A stretch of 64,000 nt of DNA, from NCBI GenBank assembly GCA_030549335.1, contig JAUKPH010000018.1, positions 7,626,001 to 7,690,000 of the forward strand, given 5' to 3'. The notes under the pieces are model-generated. The model was not told the origin of the DNA. It worked only from the letters and a program-made list of their open reading frames with translations, and did no database searches. This DNA comes from Pontederia crassipes. Its lineage: Eukaryota > Streptophyta > Magnoliopsida > Commelinales > Pontederiaceae. The first letter of the stretch is position 1. Every line of letters begins with the position of its first letter. Shown piece after piece: positions 1 through 13,423 of the stretch. A program made the translations under genes and the position numbers.

Positions 1-106
1 TTGATATGTCAAATCCTGTGTACATTCAATAACTCAATTTGCAAATATGTGATATGATAAAGTTCTTGAGTTTCCACAAATTATATAATAGATGCTTCAT
101 GCTTGC

Positions 107-3100
107 CTGCACAGTTGAACACTGCCATTTCCTTCCAAGAGCGTCTTCTATTTTTAGATCAATTTTGGGTCCATAGAATGCACCTCCACCTTCATCAATC
201 TGGTATTCCCAACCTTTGTCATCTAAAGCATCTTTCAGGGCAGCAGTTGCCTTTTCCCATATACCATCACTACCTACAGATTTCTCTGGTCTGGTTGAAA
301 GATTGACTTCATATTTCTCAAAACCAAATTGATTTAATATCTCCTCTGTTAGATCAAGAACACCTCTGATTTCCCCCTTGATTTGGTCTTCCAAACAGAA
401 TATGTGAGCATCATCATGCATCAAGCAAGCAGCTCTCATGAAACATTTTGTGCATTATGACAAATGCTACCCTAGTGTGCTAGAATGACACATATCTGGA
501 ACCTTCCGAAGATAGCTATAATGGAGTCTCAATGCTCAAATAATGTCAACAATGGACTAGTGAAGAAAGACGAAAACATCATATGTTTGCAATCAGCATG
601 ATAGCAGAAGTGCCAAAAATCGACAAATGATTGAGTGACATTCTTTTTTGCCAACATAGTGGATGATGGCATATCCAAGTCTCAAAATGGTAGTAGAAAG
701 ACCAATGGCTTGAACAAATGCTCCTTCCATCAGAAAATATGATACAAAAGACAACAAGGGCGAAATTCCATGAAATTCCATAAGAATTATTTTGGTGCAT
801 CATGTCAAGTACTTTTAGGTTATCAGATAACTTAGCATGCCACCTCTTGGTGAAATATGAATCATCATAGAGAAATATCTAAACTTTTCTCTCTGGATAA
901 TCATGTATTAAATTTCAGTACGAAATTGAATTTCAACTTCAATTGCATTTTCTATTGTCAAGTTCGTTAACTGAAGATGGTCCATAGTCAATATCAAATA
1001 TGGAAGACCTAAATACCAATGATGACCACTACACATACAATGTGTCATATCATGTTTGTATGAAATCCTTCTTTTGCACATATAATGTCTACAACCTTCA
1101 CAAAGCCACATCATTGAACGCTGTATTGTTGGTTGGAAGGACTACAACAACAACAACAACAACAAAACCTTATCCCACTAGGTGGGGTCGGCTACATGGA
1201 TCATACGACGCCGTTGATCCTTGAAAATGATACCTCATGAAAATGAAAATGTGTCAAAAGGGAATGGAAATAAAACCTATACGAGGATTGCAAACATTAA
1301 ACCTATACGTGCATCACTCGCTTAAAGTTCTGACAAGTGAACCTCAAAACTCATAAAAGTGAAGATGCAGGTAAAAGAACCTGGGTAAAACCTCTCACGC
1401 GGAAAAGTCCATGCAAGCTACCAGATAGTTCATATCTGTACACAGTTCCCAATTCTGCAACTCTAATAGGAAGATCCCTGTAAGATTGTAGCTTTCTCTT
1501 GTACACCAAAATATGATAGGGGCAATTCATAGGGCGAAGTTGATAGAGCTCATCCTCCACATCCATCTGATCATACATATTCTCTTTGTAGAAGTCCAAG
1601 TGGCCACTAGTTTTCCAGAGATCACCCTTTGCCACATGGGGAGTGTAGAGCAATTCATAACCATGTTGCAAATGAATTTTCTTCCAGGAATCTTCAATAA
1701 GATGCCTAATTATAGCACCTTTTGGATGCCAAAACACCAGTCCTCCACCTGCTTCTTCCTGAAAATAGGCCAAAAAGAATAAAGGATTACTCTCACAAGT
1801 TAGGATGCTGAAACAGCATATTTAACCTGTACATTTTGCTGATTCCAAAATTCTGTTATTTCCTGATGGAAATTGTCTAAGTTTATGAGCGCCAATAGGT
1901 AAAGAAACAAAGAAGATGCCCAAGTCACATTCATGTTAGAGAAAAGACAGATAGTGGATTCAAGTCATTCAACGAGCCTTCAACGGAGAGCTATTTAATA
2001 AGTACTGAACCCTATCATCTTTCTTTTACAAATTAGTAAAATTATCTTGACGAAATATTTTCAAGGCCATATGAACAACTATTTCGAACTAAATCATGAA
2101 CAACTTGATTCCTGCTAGGATAAAGAAAAGCAGATGAGCATAGATAAATACCTGTATGGAGAATAGATCAAGATCTTGACCTAGGCGCCTATGATCACGC
2201 CGTTTTGCTTCTTCTTTGAGATGAAGGTAAGCTTTTAGTTGTTCTTCACTCCCCCATGCTGTTCCATATATTCTTTGCAACATGGGTTTATTCTCATCAC
2301 CTCTCCAATAAGCTCCGGCAACAGACTCGAGTTCGACAGCTCTCTTATTTATATGACCAGTTGATTCAACGTGGGGTCCAGCACAAAGATCCCACCATTC
2401 ATTCCCTATGGAAAAAAGGAAGGTGAAATAGAAATATACACAAAAGATTGGGCACTGAAGTACATTAGTTGAACCTCAGTGGTGAATGGTGATGTAGACA
2501 AATTTGCAAGTCTACCTATATGATAAATTGTAATAGGCTCTTCCTTGATGCTTTCCAAAATCTCAAGCTTATATGGTTCATTGAGGGCCATAATCCGTTC
2601 TCGGGCCTCTTCTCTGGAGACTTCTTCTCTTACTAATGGAAAATTTCGGCTAATGATGCGGTCCTACAGATGATGCAAGAAATAAATTCTGTACCCTGAA
2701 ATGATAAGCTAATGAATGTGTCTTCAATTTAGAAACATATCCTGACTGACTTCAGAACTACACTAAGGAAAGCTAGATTCAGATACCATTTCCTTCTTAA
2801 TTTTCTTCAGATCCTTGTCCGTCAGAGGTTCCATATCGAAGTCATAATAAAATCCATTGTCTATCCACGGCCCAATGGTCACCTTAGAACCAGGGAAGAT
2901 CTTCTGAACTGCCATTGCCATAACATGAGCGCACTGCAACAGGATAAACAGGCCCAATCAGATAATCTACCATTGCAGTAGACTTCCAATTATCGAACTT
3001 GACTACTTCGAATCAGGTGATTGATGTACAGGACATAGAATTCAACAAATGCCATTACGTTCTAATGTGAATCTGTTCAACACATTCACAGGCATAATCA

Positions 3101-3616
3101 AAGAACCGACCCTAGTAACTAAGCTGCAATCTATGGACCTTTAAAAATAGATATTCTTTTCAATCAACATATTTTTATTTGCAAATGGACACAATCAACA
3201 GATTCCTGCAATATAACCTCGAAGGTCATACTTTCCACAAATTCTATCCTCCTTAGAGGCATGCGACAAAGAATAAGATGTACCGTATGACGAATTCGAA
3301 GCAACTTATCAGAAGACTCATTGGTGGGAAGGACGACCCTCTCCTCCGCCGGCTCTTTCCTTGGACTCGTCTCCTCAGTCACTGCCGGAGCCTGAGAGGC
3401 GACCGCGGCGACGGTTCGAAGTAAGGAGGAGGAGGAGGAGGAGGAGGAGGTGGAGGGCGACCGAAGGGGCTGCCGTTCCGACGGAACCGAAGAGGCGACG
3501 GCGGGGGTCTTCCTTGGAGACGGTAGGAGGAGCTGCGACCGCCGACGACCAGCTGCTGTTTGGGAATAAGAAGGGAAGAGGAGGAGGGCGGAGGAGGAGC
3601 GCGAAGCTGCGGACAT
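107..3616 (-). CDS. threonyl-tRNA synthetase, organellar (bacterial-type), 5' six exons, partial
   Basis: Class II synthetase that charges tRNA-Thr, here with a plant organelle-type N-terminus. Exons read on the minus strand: 3616-3284, 2933-2787, 2663-2516, 2405-2152, 1758-1381 and 415-107; together they give 523 codons in one frame and the gene continues past the left edge. The first 90 or so residues are Ser/Arg/Pro-rich with an eight-Ser run, as in a transit peptide. The editing-domain metal motifs are H110-x3-H114 and C217-x3-H221. The catalytic core shows RPMNCP with the zinc Cys at 373, the motif 2 region (YRYE, then RVRGFTQ) and the zinc His of DDAH at 424. Introns 1-4 are GT-AG. Intron 5 lacks an AG acceptor at its expected end, and the intron after exon 6 has a GC donor. 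From memory the Arabidopsis counterpart is EMB2761; orthology was not tested. Confidence 0.93.
1141..1215 (-). mobile_element. 5'-truncated RTE-type LINE (or derived SINE) 3' end
   Basis: An (ACA)n tract followed by the block reading CTTATCCCACTAGGTGGGG then a GGCTACATGGATC box is the reverse complement of the 3' end I associate with plant RTE LINEs, which finish in TTG repeats. It lies in intron 5 of the threonyl-tRNA synthetase gene, in the same orientation as the gene. The same block recurs at 28211 and 54876. Confidence 0.6.
3426..3452 (-). repeat. trinucleotide repeat coding for poly-Ser in the transit peptide
   Basis: A run of GGA/GGT-type triplets on the plus strand reads as about eight serines near residue 60 of the threonyl-tRNA synthetase precursor. 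It is in frame and lies in the presumed transit peptide, where length change should be tolerated (inference). Confidence 0.7.
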
Positions 3617-6600
3617 CGTTGCAGACGAAGGAATCAGAAGCCGGCAGTTGCCTCCGTGTAGTGCCGCTGCCCGCTCAATCTTTTCGTTGTGCAGACGCCC
3701 GACTGTTTATTTGTGGTGGGAATTATCTCCATTTTTTCTTTAAATGATAAGAAAACTAAAATTACTAGGTATATTACTTTCCAACTTTTAATATATATAT
3801 ATATATATATGTAATATGTTGTAATAATACGCATATAACATGTATAGAAATTATCAAATTTATGTAATAGAACATATAACATATAACAGGTATAAAAATT
3901 AGCCAATTTTCAAATAAATATTACATCAAATAATAATAATGAATCTTAACGACTTAAGTCCCCAAATGTAATTGTATCATCACGAATATTATCGTCCCAC
4001 ACACCTTCATCCTTATTTATCGAGTTTTCACAGGACAATCAAATTTAATATAAATGGATATAAATTTATAATAGAAATAAATTAAACTTAATCATTAAAC
4101 AAATATAGGTGATATGACAAATAATCATATACTTCAAACAACAAATGTTTTCATTACTTAACTTGTTATTTTTATTCTTCATCATCCTGTGTTTATCTTA
4201 GTTCTTCTTAAACAAGTGTTCTTTCTTCTTTGTGTATTGTTGCAATACATCTTATACTTTACATACATATGCCTAGAGATTAGGAGCGACACCCGACCCT
4301 GTTCGGGACGGGGGACACTCTCCCCGTCATCATCCCGTCGATCAGCCCCCACCTCCGACCCCGTCTCGAATCCCCGATCAGGGAGAATTTTATTCTTCGT
4401 CCCGATCCTCACAGGGCCCCGAACTCCGCGATGATCTAATTCCAGTTTTTTAATTAAAAAATATGAAAAAAAATCAAAACATACAATTTTTACATAATAT
4501 ATATAATTACATAAATAATATTTTTATTAAAAAACAAAATTTAAAGAATACAAATCTCTGTGCAAAAAATAAATGAAAATAGCATTAATCATTTAAAAAA
4601 TAAAAAAATGAGGGCAGTTGCCCTCACTGCTGATACGATGAGGGCAACAGCTCACCTTGAGAGGAGGGGTGGGGCGCCCCTCCTTAGCATAGGAGGGGAG
4701 GAGCGGGGCGGGGGAGGGGCGGAAGGCCACCGTCCCTGCTGTACAGGAGGGGAGGGGCGGCACTCCCCTTTATACATTCAAGTAAGAAAATTTTTTACGT
4801 AATTTTGAAGCGTTCATGTAAGGATTGTATGTTAATATCGAAGCGATACACTTTATATCCAAACTTGTATTCTTGATTTCTTGATGAATTAGGGGTCGTT
4901 TAATTTGAGAACAAATATTGAAATATTGTGTTATTCTTGGAATATAAGCAAATATACACTAGTTTAAAATTACTTTAATCAATCCTCAAAAAACACGAAT
5001 CCATTTAAAAAATCATGAACCACCATTTTTACTCCCATGAGAAGAACAAAATATTCCTCAAAATTGGAAGAATACTTGTATTCTCATTTATTTCAACTTT
5101 TCTAATCTTTTCTAATCTTATACTATTATTTAATATTTTTGTTATTATAACATTAAATATCAACTATTAATAATAAAACATTTTAGTTAAAAATTACATT
5201 ATAATATTTTATTTTATTCAATCCAAACATAAGTGAAAATAAGAATATATTTACTTTTTAAGAAAATGATATTTTGTTATTTTATTCTATCCAAAAATAT
5301 CCTTCAATCAAATTGCACCTTAGTATGCATGGCTTCCGAAGTGTTACCTATTTTAACTTGTTACCTCATTACCTATTTTTTAATGCTTCACTTTAGTATA
5401 TTTGAAACATGGATAATACGGTCATTTAATATGGACCAAAGAAAATAACATACTTTAAAAATTATGGGAACTCGATCCGAGTAAGGTCAAATCTAGGTTA
5501 GGTACTATAGCGATGTGAGCCGTTTTGGGGGCTAGACGAGTTGTGGGTTAGGTTCCTTGGCTTACTTTCTTAAAATTCCGAGTTGAGTTCCAAGGTGGCT
5601 TCAACCAAATGTATGGTACAATCTCTTTCTTACTTTTCTAATGTAGAACGAGGGCTAAATAGTTGATGGACGGGCTCGAGTTGTCATGGTTTAACTACAC
5701 TGAACAACACACACAACATCATTTCCTATTGTAAGATCGAACCCATGGAGAGTAGATTAACATCCAGCCCGGTTTCGTATGGAACTTGGGATGGGTTTCT
5801 CGAAGTCAGCATTGGTAGAACTTGCTCGAAGAACCCAGGTTTCGATACAATGAAACTCCATTGACTTTTTTAAACTTTAGTCGAAACTTTGGATTCTTGA
5901 ATGACATGCTTATGGTGTATATGAATCATTGGAGAACATTAGGGTGACAATTGTTCTTCTTAAACTTCATCAAATCTATTAAGAAAACATATCAAAAAAT
6001 GCTTCAATATAGATAGACTACCTTAATTCTCCAACTTTGGCGAAGCTTTTTGGCGACTATGCTTGGCTTTTGCACAACCACCATTGTCCGGTCTTGAGGA
6101 ATAACCGTGAACAATCATAATTGCACTCGTGTAAGCTCACCAAAGAGACAGAAAGTTAACACAAAGAAAGAAGGAAAAATATGTTCTTGGGTGGGGAAAA
6201 TTGACCGGGAGAGATTTAATTTATAAGAAAATATCTTTTCCAGTTGGATTAATATTTAATCCAAAAAATAACTTTAATCCTTAACTATACATAATTTTGA
6301 ACTATCATCATAATCCTTTTAATTTAACTGAAGTACCTTTATTTCCTTTTCTTCTTTTCCTTTCTTTTATTTTCTTCTTCCAATCAAACTCTTATCTCAT
6401 AATAAAATTTAAGTATCTTCTAATTCCCAATGAGTTTTTTTGCATCAATAATAATTATTATTCTCATTGATATTTTTTAAATTAAAACAATAATTTATTA
6501 TTATTTTATTTTTTAGTACTTTTAATTTCAAAACTCCTAATTTAAACTTCATTAATGATCAATCTATGATTTAACCAATCTGACAGCTACGGATGATTCA

Positions 6601-9310
6601 ACCATAATATTCAACTATTTGGTCATAACATGCATCAATTTTAGTCTTTGCTTGTTTAGTTTGTTTCAAGTAGTAATCTACTATGTTTTGGTCATAGTTT
6701 GCAAAAAAAACATATGGAAGAGACCAATGAAGGACTTCTAAGAAGTATCACATGAATCAGAGACATGATCATGATCGTGACATCATGTTCATCTTTCGAA
6801 ATATCAAATAATAATATTTCACGGGCCGTGACATCATGTTCATGGTAGTTACATGTCATTTTCATAAATGTTAATACACTATGGTCATAACATCAAAAGT
6901 AGCAAGGTATGCATGCATATAAGAGATTTCATGGGCCATTGTTAAAATGTTACAATCATTAATTTTGAAAATCACACCTCTTTATAAACATATCAGTGAC
7001 ATGAAGAAGAAGAAGAATATAGGAAAATAGTAGGTCGTGAAATTGTTATGTCGATCATAAGTTTACATTTCAACATAAGTCATTACCTCCTCATCAAAAT
7101 TCGTGAAGTCCTCGGGTTAGGAAAATCATCTTGGATTACCCCCAATTCATGGGTTGTGACATTCATTTCATGAGCCATGACTTTTTATGTTGAATTCAAA
7201 GTGGACCATGATTTGATCATTACCCTTGTTTAATGGGACATAATAGAGTCTAATATGGAATGTTTTGAATATTTTGGAAGAATTTCAAATACACACGGAC
7301 TACACTTATCATATGTTCGAGAGATTATTTTGACACATATTAGGAGAAAATTTTCAAAGTTTGACTAGACCAAAACTTCATATTTAATTTACTTTGAGTT
7401 TACCTTATTTTAATGTGGAAATAATTCTCATTCTTCTCCTATCTCATGGAAATCTAAATTCCACATAAATGACAATAATGGAGTTTTAAGGCATGCAACT
7501 TGTATTTTGAAGCCAAGAACAAAAGAAAACTCATATAATTCATCGAATTTTTTTTGTATGGTTGGCTCTAGATGAAGATTGAACAATAGTTCATCAACGA
7601 GTCCCGAGAGTATTCTCCATATTGTTAGGTCCTCTTTCATAATTGATTAAAATTAGCTTTTTTTGAACAAACATGTTGATATTAATGTCTTTCTAGAAAT
7701 TAATTATCTTCTCCCAGTTAGGAATTTTTTGTGGAATTAACTATACTTTTAAGTAAAAGTATTGCATATCACAACTTATATGATACTGAATGGAGTACTT
7801 GATGTGTGGTATGTTAATCATTGTCAAGTTATGGGTGCTAATAATTTAGGTACTACATTATAATATATTTTGATCTCAAATTTGATTAGATTATTATACT
7901 AATATGAGTAATTTTACTCTAGTTTGAACTAAGATAAGTTTCTTGATCCTAATGGGAAATCAATACATCGAGTAAACTCTAATCCATCATTAAATAAGTT
8001 TGTTTACAATCTCAATCCTATGACCCTAGGCATCATTATATTAATTTGGTTTAACCTTGGGATATTTCTGTATTTTTATTTATGAAACTCTTTTATTCAA
8101 AATTATGTCATCTTCTATTCACCACCGATATTAGATAGTTAAGTAAGTTAATTTTTTGTGGTATCGACAAATTTGTACTTATTGCACCTTATTACTTGAC
8201 CTATTGCTATGATACTGATGTGCTGATCTATTTTCTCAAAAGCTTAAGTCGTTAGAAAGAGCAACATCAATGATTTTATATTTTTAACAAAAATTATGAA
8301 AAATAACATCATAAGAAGTGAGGCATCATAATCAAGATGTATAAAATAAGACATCATAGTATAGCATGAGGTATATAACATTGAGATAACATGATATATG
8401 TAACATGAGAAGGGTAACAATGTAGCTTAAGTCAATTATATAAACATGATACATTATTAGAATATCAAGAAGATTTATTACCTAACAAGTCGATATTATA
8501 AATAGATTATATGATCATTTTTTAATCAGAAAATGTCATTGATATAAATTATTTTATGGATTGTAGTCAGATATGATGAGATGAAATCAGCATCATAAGG
8601 GATGATAAGATCACTAGTGGAATAAGGCATACCTAATTATAGGATTAAGAATCATTATAGAATAAGTAATAGTATCATTGGGAAATAACCATCATCATCG
8701 ATAACCATTGTATCATTGGGCGTAAGCCATATCATTCATTTCATTTTTTATTATATTACACTTATTATGGTTATACTCCCTTTAACATAAATTGGTGGAG
8801 TGTCTTTTCACTCTCTTGCATTCATGATGGAGTATTTCGACACCAATGGAGCGTGTTTTAATTAACTCTCTAAAGCATGAGATAGAGTATTTTGAACTCC
8901 TTTTGATTAGATTGACCAACGTCAACCAATCATAACAACTCTTCATTTAATATTTCTCATTTTTTTTATTTAACATATAACTATCTTTATACTTCGATAA
9001 TAAAAAGTCATACGATAATATGATCATGAGTGTTTGATTCAGAATAAGATCATAAAAGTCATATGAAATTATATTATGATGGGGAATGTATAAATCAGCA
9101 TCCATTTCATCATAAAATCATAATAAATATATTTAATTGATCTCAGTTTACATGGATGCTATATTAAATATGAAATCCACGTCAACAATCTAATCATCAA
9201 ATTGTGCTATTACAGATTAGGTGAATTATTTTATCAATTTATAAGTTGGGGATCAAGTTGTTATAAATGAAAGTTGCGGGACGAAATGGGACCGACGAAA
9301 ATTACTCAAT
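3617..9310. other. intergenic, AT-rich, degenerate repeats, no gene seen
   Basis: No ORF here resembles a known protein. There is an AT microsatellite at 3790-3811, a C/G-rich patch at 4280-4440, a G-rich patch at 4640-4760, and a possible old MITE near 4888-5290. At 6750-7200 and 8300-9200 there is AT-rich sequence with scattered GTGAC/CATGAC motifs like those in the LTR-like blocks at 22.9 and 33.4 kb. These are probably decayed LTR pieces, but I cannot fix boundaries. Confidence 0.5.
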
Positions 9311-9394
9311 TTGGACACACTGGTGCGATGGAGCGCAGAGCGAGAGCGGCGGCGGCGGCTGTGGCGACAAGGTGAGAAACGAAAAGGGGGAGCG

Positions 9395-11892
9395 ATGATC
9401 CGAGGTCGGCGGTCACTGTTGGCCAGAGCACTTCTCCTCTTCTTCGCTCTCAACGTCACCTCATTGGCCTTCTACGTCCTCCTCCGCCTGCCCCTCCCCG
9501 GCGGCGGTCGCCGCCGCGATCCCCCTCTGCCGCCGGTACGCCGCGAAGCGCATACGATCCCTCCGTCCCGTAAGCCGTGGCCGCCTCTCCCCTCCTTCCT
9601 CCCATGGCACCACTCTCCCAGGCACCGTTCCTGTGAGGCCTACTTCGGCCATGGCTTCTCCCGCCGCGCCGACGTCCTCCTCCCTGACGGGGGATCCGGG
9701 TGGTTCCGGTGCTTCTACAGCGAGACGCTCATGTGCTCGATCTGCGAGGGGGGGATGGTGCGGATGGACCCGGAGAGGATCCGCATGTCGGCCGGGGGGG
9801 AGAGCTTGGAGACCGTGATGGGCAGGGGGGAGGAGGAGGAGCTCCCGGTGTACGAGGACGGTGCGTTCCAGATCGAGGGCGGCGGAGCGAGGAAGGCAGT
9901 TGACGAGGTTTTTCTCGATCGGAATATGCCGAACGGAGCGGTTCAGCAGCACACCATGCGGGCGCTCGTGGGGTCGATGCAGGTCGTGGGCCACGGAGAT
10001 CTCCAGTGCTCCCAGGTATGGTTCATCGATCTTGGACTAATTTTGCATTCCTCACCATCGGAAAAGTTGTTCAACTCGTACCTGAGCAAGATAAGTGAAA
10101 TAATTAGACTTCATCATCTTCGTTAAACTTAAAAATGTTCATTCTTTTATTTAGCTTTGCTCGAATACTTGTTGCTGCAATTTTTTTATGACTTCATAAT
10201 GTTAGATAAGCCATGTCAATTTGATATTGAACCATTTTCCTGCGACCATGGAGAGTGGAGTTGAACTCTCAATTTTCTGGATTATATGTTAAGATTAGTT
10301 CAACTTATAATTTCTTGCATTCTGAAACCAGTAATGCTTCCAGAATCTGGAAACCAGCATGATTGACAACCATGCTAAGTTTGGTCCATGTTTTGCTTGA
10401 TCCAAAATTGAGCCTATTGACGTGTATTCACTGAAACACTAAATGCTTTCTTTACGATCAATTGACGATGGATTAGATTTTGTGCAGTGGATCGATGAGC
10501 CCACAATTTTGGTGACGCGTTTTGAATATGCAAACCTTTTTCACACGGTTACTGACTGGTACAGCGCATATGTCAGTTCGAGGGTTACCAAATTGCCATT
10601 CAGGCCTAATGTAGTGTTCGTGGATGGGCATTGCAAGGTATGCTATTTTTTTTTCCTTATTGATACTATCATTAGTCATATTTTGGATGCTACCATTATA
10701 CATATTTTGTCCGAACTCCTCAAAACAAGGTTATACTTACTGGCTAATTGTAAATAGTAAAATTTGTTGTATGAACAGTACCAACCTTAATCAAGAAAGA
10801 CAAGATCATGAAGCATTCTCTTTTTTCACTCATCACATAGTATTTGGTGGTTATAGAATAAGATGAAAAGAAGTTTGTAGCTAGATGTGATGACATATTA
10901 GATGTCTAGACAAGATCGTGAAGCATTCTCTTTTTTTACTCATCACATAGTATTTGGTGGCAATAGAATAAGATGAAAATAAGTTTGTAACTAGATCTGA
11001 TGACATATAGGTGTTTTTGCAGTTCCTTCATCTGGTTTGTGTTATATATCCCTGTTTAATTATCTCTACATGTGTTCCATATAAAGTGCAACCTTAGTAG
11101 CATGACTGTGTTGAAACACTGACTACCATTTCTTGTTTTCAACCTAATGTGGGTGTAATTAATTGACAGTCACCATTGGAAGCAACATGGAAAGCATTTT
11201 TCTCTGACATAAGATATGCTAAGAACTTCTCCAGTCCGGTGTGTTTTCGCCATGTAATTTTTGCACCTTTGGGTTATGAGACAGCTCTTTTCAAAGGGCT
11301 GACTGAAAGCATAAGTTGTCAAGGAACTTCAGTCCAAAATCTCAGAGAAAATCCTGATGACAAGAAAACTGCTCGGTTATCTGAGTTTGGAGAGATGATT
11401 AGAGCATCTTTTGGCCTTCTGGAGAATGGTAATTTCCCAAATAAGTCATCTGCTGGCTATAATGTACTTTTTGTGCGTCGGGAAGATTATTTGGCACATC
11501 CTCGTCATAGTGGAAAAGTTGAATCTCGACTCAGCAATGAACAAGAGGTATTTGATGCAATAAAAGATTGGGCATATGGACAAAAGAAATGCAAAATAAA
11601 TGTCATAAATGGCCTTTTTGCTCATCTGCATATGAAAGAGCAACTCCGTGCAATTCAAGAAGCTTCAGTGGTGATAGGGGCTCATGGAGCTGGTCTTACA
11701 CATTTGGTTGCAGCAACACCTGGCACCATTGTTCTTGAGATCATCAGCAGTATGTATAGACGACCACACTTTGCCTTAATCTCTGAGTGGAAAGGATTAG
11801 AATATCATGCCATCAATCTTGTTGGATCTTATGCCAAACCAGCTATGGTTCTTGATGAACTTAGTAGCATAATGCACAGCCTTGGTTGCTGA
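9395..11892 (+). CDS. XYLT: beta-1,2-xylosyltransferase (GT61), N-glycan core xylosylation
   Basis: Golgi type II membrane enzyme that adds beta-1,2-xylose from UDP-xylose to the core mannose of N-glycans. Exons 9395-10015, 10488-10637 and 11170-11892, all joined in phase 0 at GT-AG introns, give 497 aa; from memory the Arabidopsis protein is about 534 aa. A short basic N-terminus (MIRGRR) is followed by a hydrophobic anchor at residues 9-31, a Pro/Arg-rich stem, and then the conserved lumenal block (SCEAYFG, WFRCFYSE, EYANLFHTVTDWYSAY). The family motif HGAGLTH is at residues 429-435, and the protein ends in the SLGC C-terminus I recall for this family. An in-frame ATG at 9311 would add 28 basic residues before the anchor; I prefer 9395 because the anchor then sits at the usual distance. 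Exon 1 is far more GC-rich than exons 2-3, a monocot habit. The gene looks intact. Confidence 0.96.
10798..11010 (+). repeat. tandem duplication in XYLT intron 2
   Basis: Two copies of about 105 bp, starting at 10798 and 10908, differ at only a few positions. Both lie inside intron 2 and leave the splice sites untouched. Confidence 0.85.
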
Positions 11893-13150
11893 ATGCCTAA
11901 GTGTGACTTCTTGTGGTCCTATTTATGGTATATTGTCAATCTTCATGTGTTGATGACAAGATACCCATCCTCGAAGTTGAAGTTGTGCTTTTGGCTTCTT
12001 TGGGAAAGATACACTACTTCAAAAACTTATTGCCAACATGATCCTTCTCGGGCTTGCAGATGTTATCCCAAACTTTCAAAGCCAAAGCCATCTAATTTCA
12101 TACTTTTTCTTATGTGGAGTTCTGGACAGGCACTGCACTTACTAAAAACCAGACAACCGACTTTTATCATGAAATTTGAGATCACCGTTCGCCTTACATT
12201 CAAGCTCATATGATGATGAAAATTGTACCCACGATATCCACATGCAAACTCATTAACTATCGAAGCACGGTGATGACGTGCATTGTGGCTCTCAGCTCGG
12301 TTATAGACAGTTGATGTTTCTTCGAAGGCTCAAGTAAGTTGCTTTCCATGTGAAGCTATTTGGAAACCTGTACTCGATTAGTTGCTTAAGAGTAGTGAAC
12401 TGATACAGTGTTTAATTGTAGTATTTTAACTTTTAAGATTATTAGTACTGGTTTCAGAGAGGGAGCATCCTTTTTCCAACAATGTATTTGTCAGGTTTGA
12501 ATATGCTATTAGTTATTAGCTTCATGACGACAAATGTAATATTTCTATCTAAATGGGATTTTCCGTCCATTCAAGGGTCAAATTGCACTAATCCTTTTGC
12601 AGGTACTTGGCTCATCGGTTCGGGTGAAGAGGTCTTGGTGGAATGGATTGATCCCGATGTAGACATTTTTGGCCACATTATTGTCTATAGTTATGTTTTA
12701 CCCCTCTTCATCTTTCATTTTCTTATTTACCATTTCCTTTTATTCAAATATTATTTTGTACTATTCCAACATTTTATGTTTCTTATATTCAACCTTTTGA
12801 TACATAAAAAATATTAATGATATTTAATGTATACATTATACATTTTATGTAAAGTTCATACATGCTTTAAAATGCGCTTTTCAATTGTATATTTTTGTAA
12901 GCAATAATGGGCTATTGGAATATTTAAGGAAACAAGATCACATAGGTTATGAAAATTTATCTCATTCTAATTTGTTTTCAATCCTTTCAAAATTCAAAAA
13001 TTAATTTTATTATCTCAATATCCATAATATTTTAACGTATGATTTTATTGGATTATGATTTTATTGCTTCAAATGTGAGAAAATTCATATCTTAAATTTA
13101 AACATACCGTGAGCCTCACCTTTGGTCCATCCGTCAAGACCTGCGAACTT
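11893..13150. other. XYLT 3' flank and AT-rich spacer
   Basis: The first few hundred bases are probably the XYLT 3' UTR. Short ORFs at 11893-12213 and 12482-12817 show no domain I recognise and look like chance frames. From 12700 the sequence is AT-rich with no clear feature. Confidence 0.5.
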
Positions 13151-13255
13151 TTAAGTTTTGTTATTTTTTATTTTTCTCGCGTCAGCCACGGCGCGGTCGA
13201 ATGTGGCGAAGATGTCAGAATCGAGGCAACCGATGTTTTTCCAACAGACCTTGTA

Positions 13256-13423
13256 GGCGGCTGTGTGGGCCTTGTGAGCGGCACCCTTGGCAATATTACC
13301 AGTGAACCCAGCCATACTCGCCCGGAAGGCGTGGCAGCTGGCGGCTGTGTGGGCCTTGTGAGCGGCACCCTTGGCAATATTACCAGTGAACCCAGCCATA
13401 CTCGCCCGGAAGGCATGGCAGCT
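13256..13423 (-). repeat. 84-bp in-frame tandem duplication in the subtilase fragment
   Basis: 13256-13339 and 13340-13423 are nearly identical. On the minus strand each codes for the same 28 residues following the His box, so the duplication kept the frame. Confidence 0.92.

Noticed and set aside
3361..3747. Arg-rich plus-strand ORF
   Set aside because: Antisense of the transit-peptide exon of threonyl-tRNA synthetase, including its triplet repeat.
9461..9994. 177-codon minus-strand ORF
   Set aside because: Shadow of the GC-rich XYLT exon 1, whose plus-strand frame is clearly the coding one.
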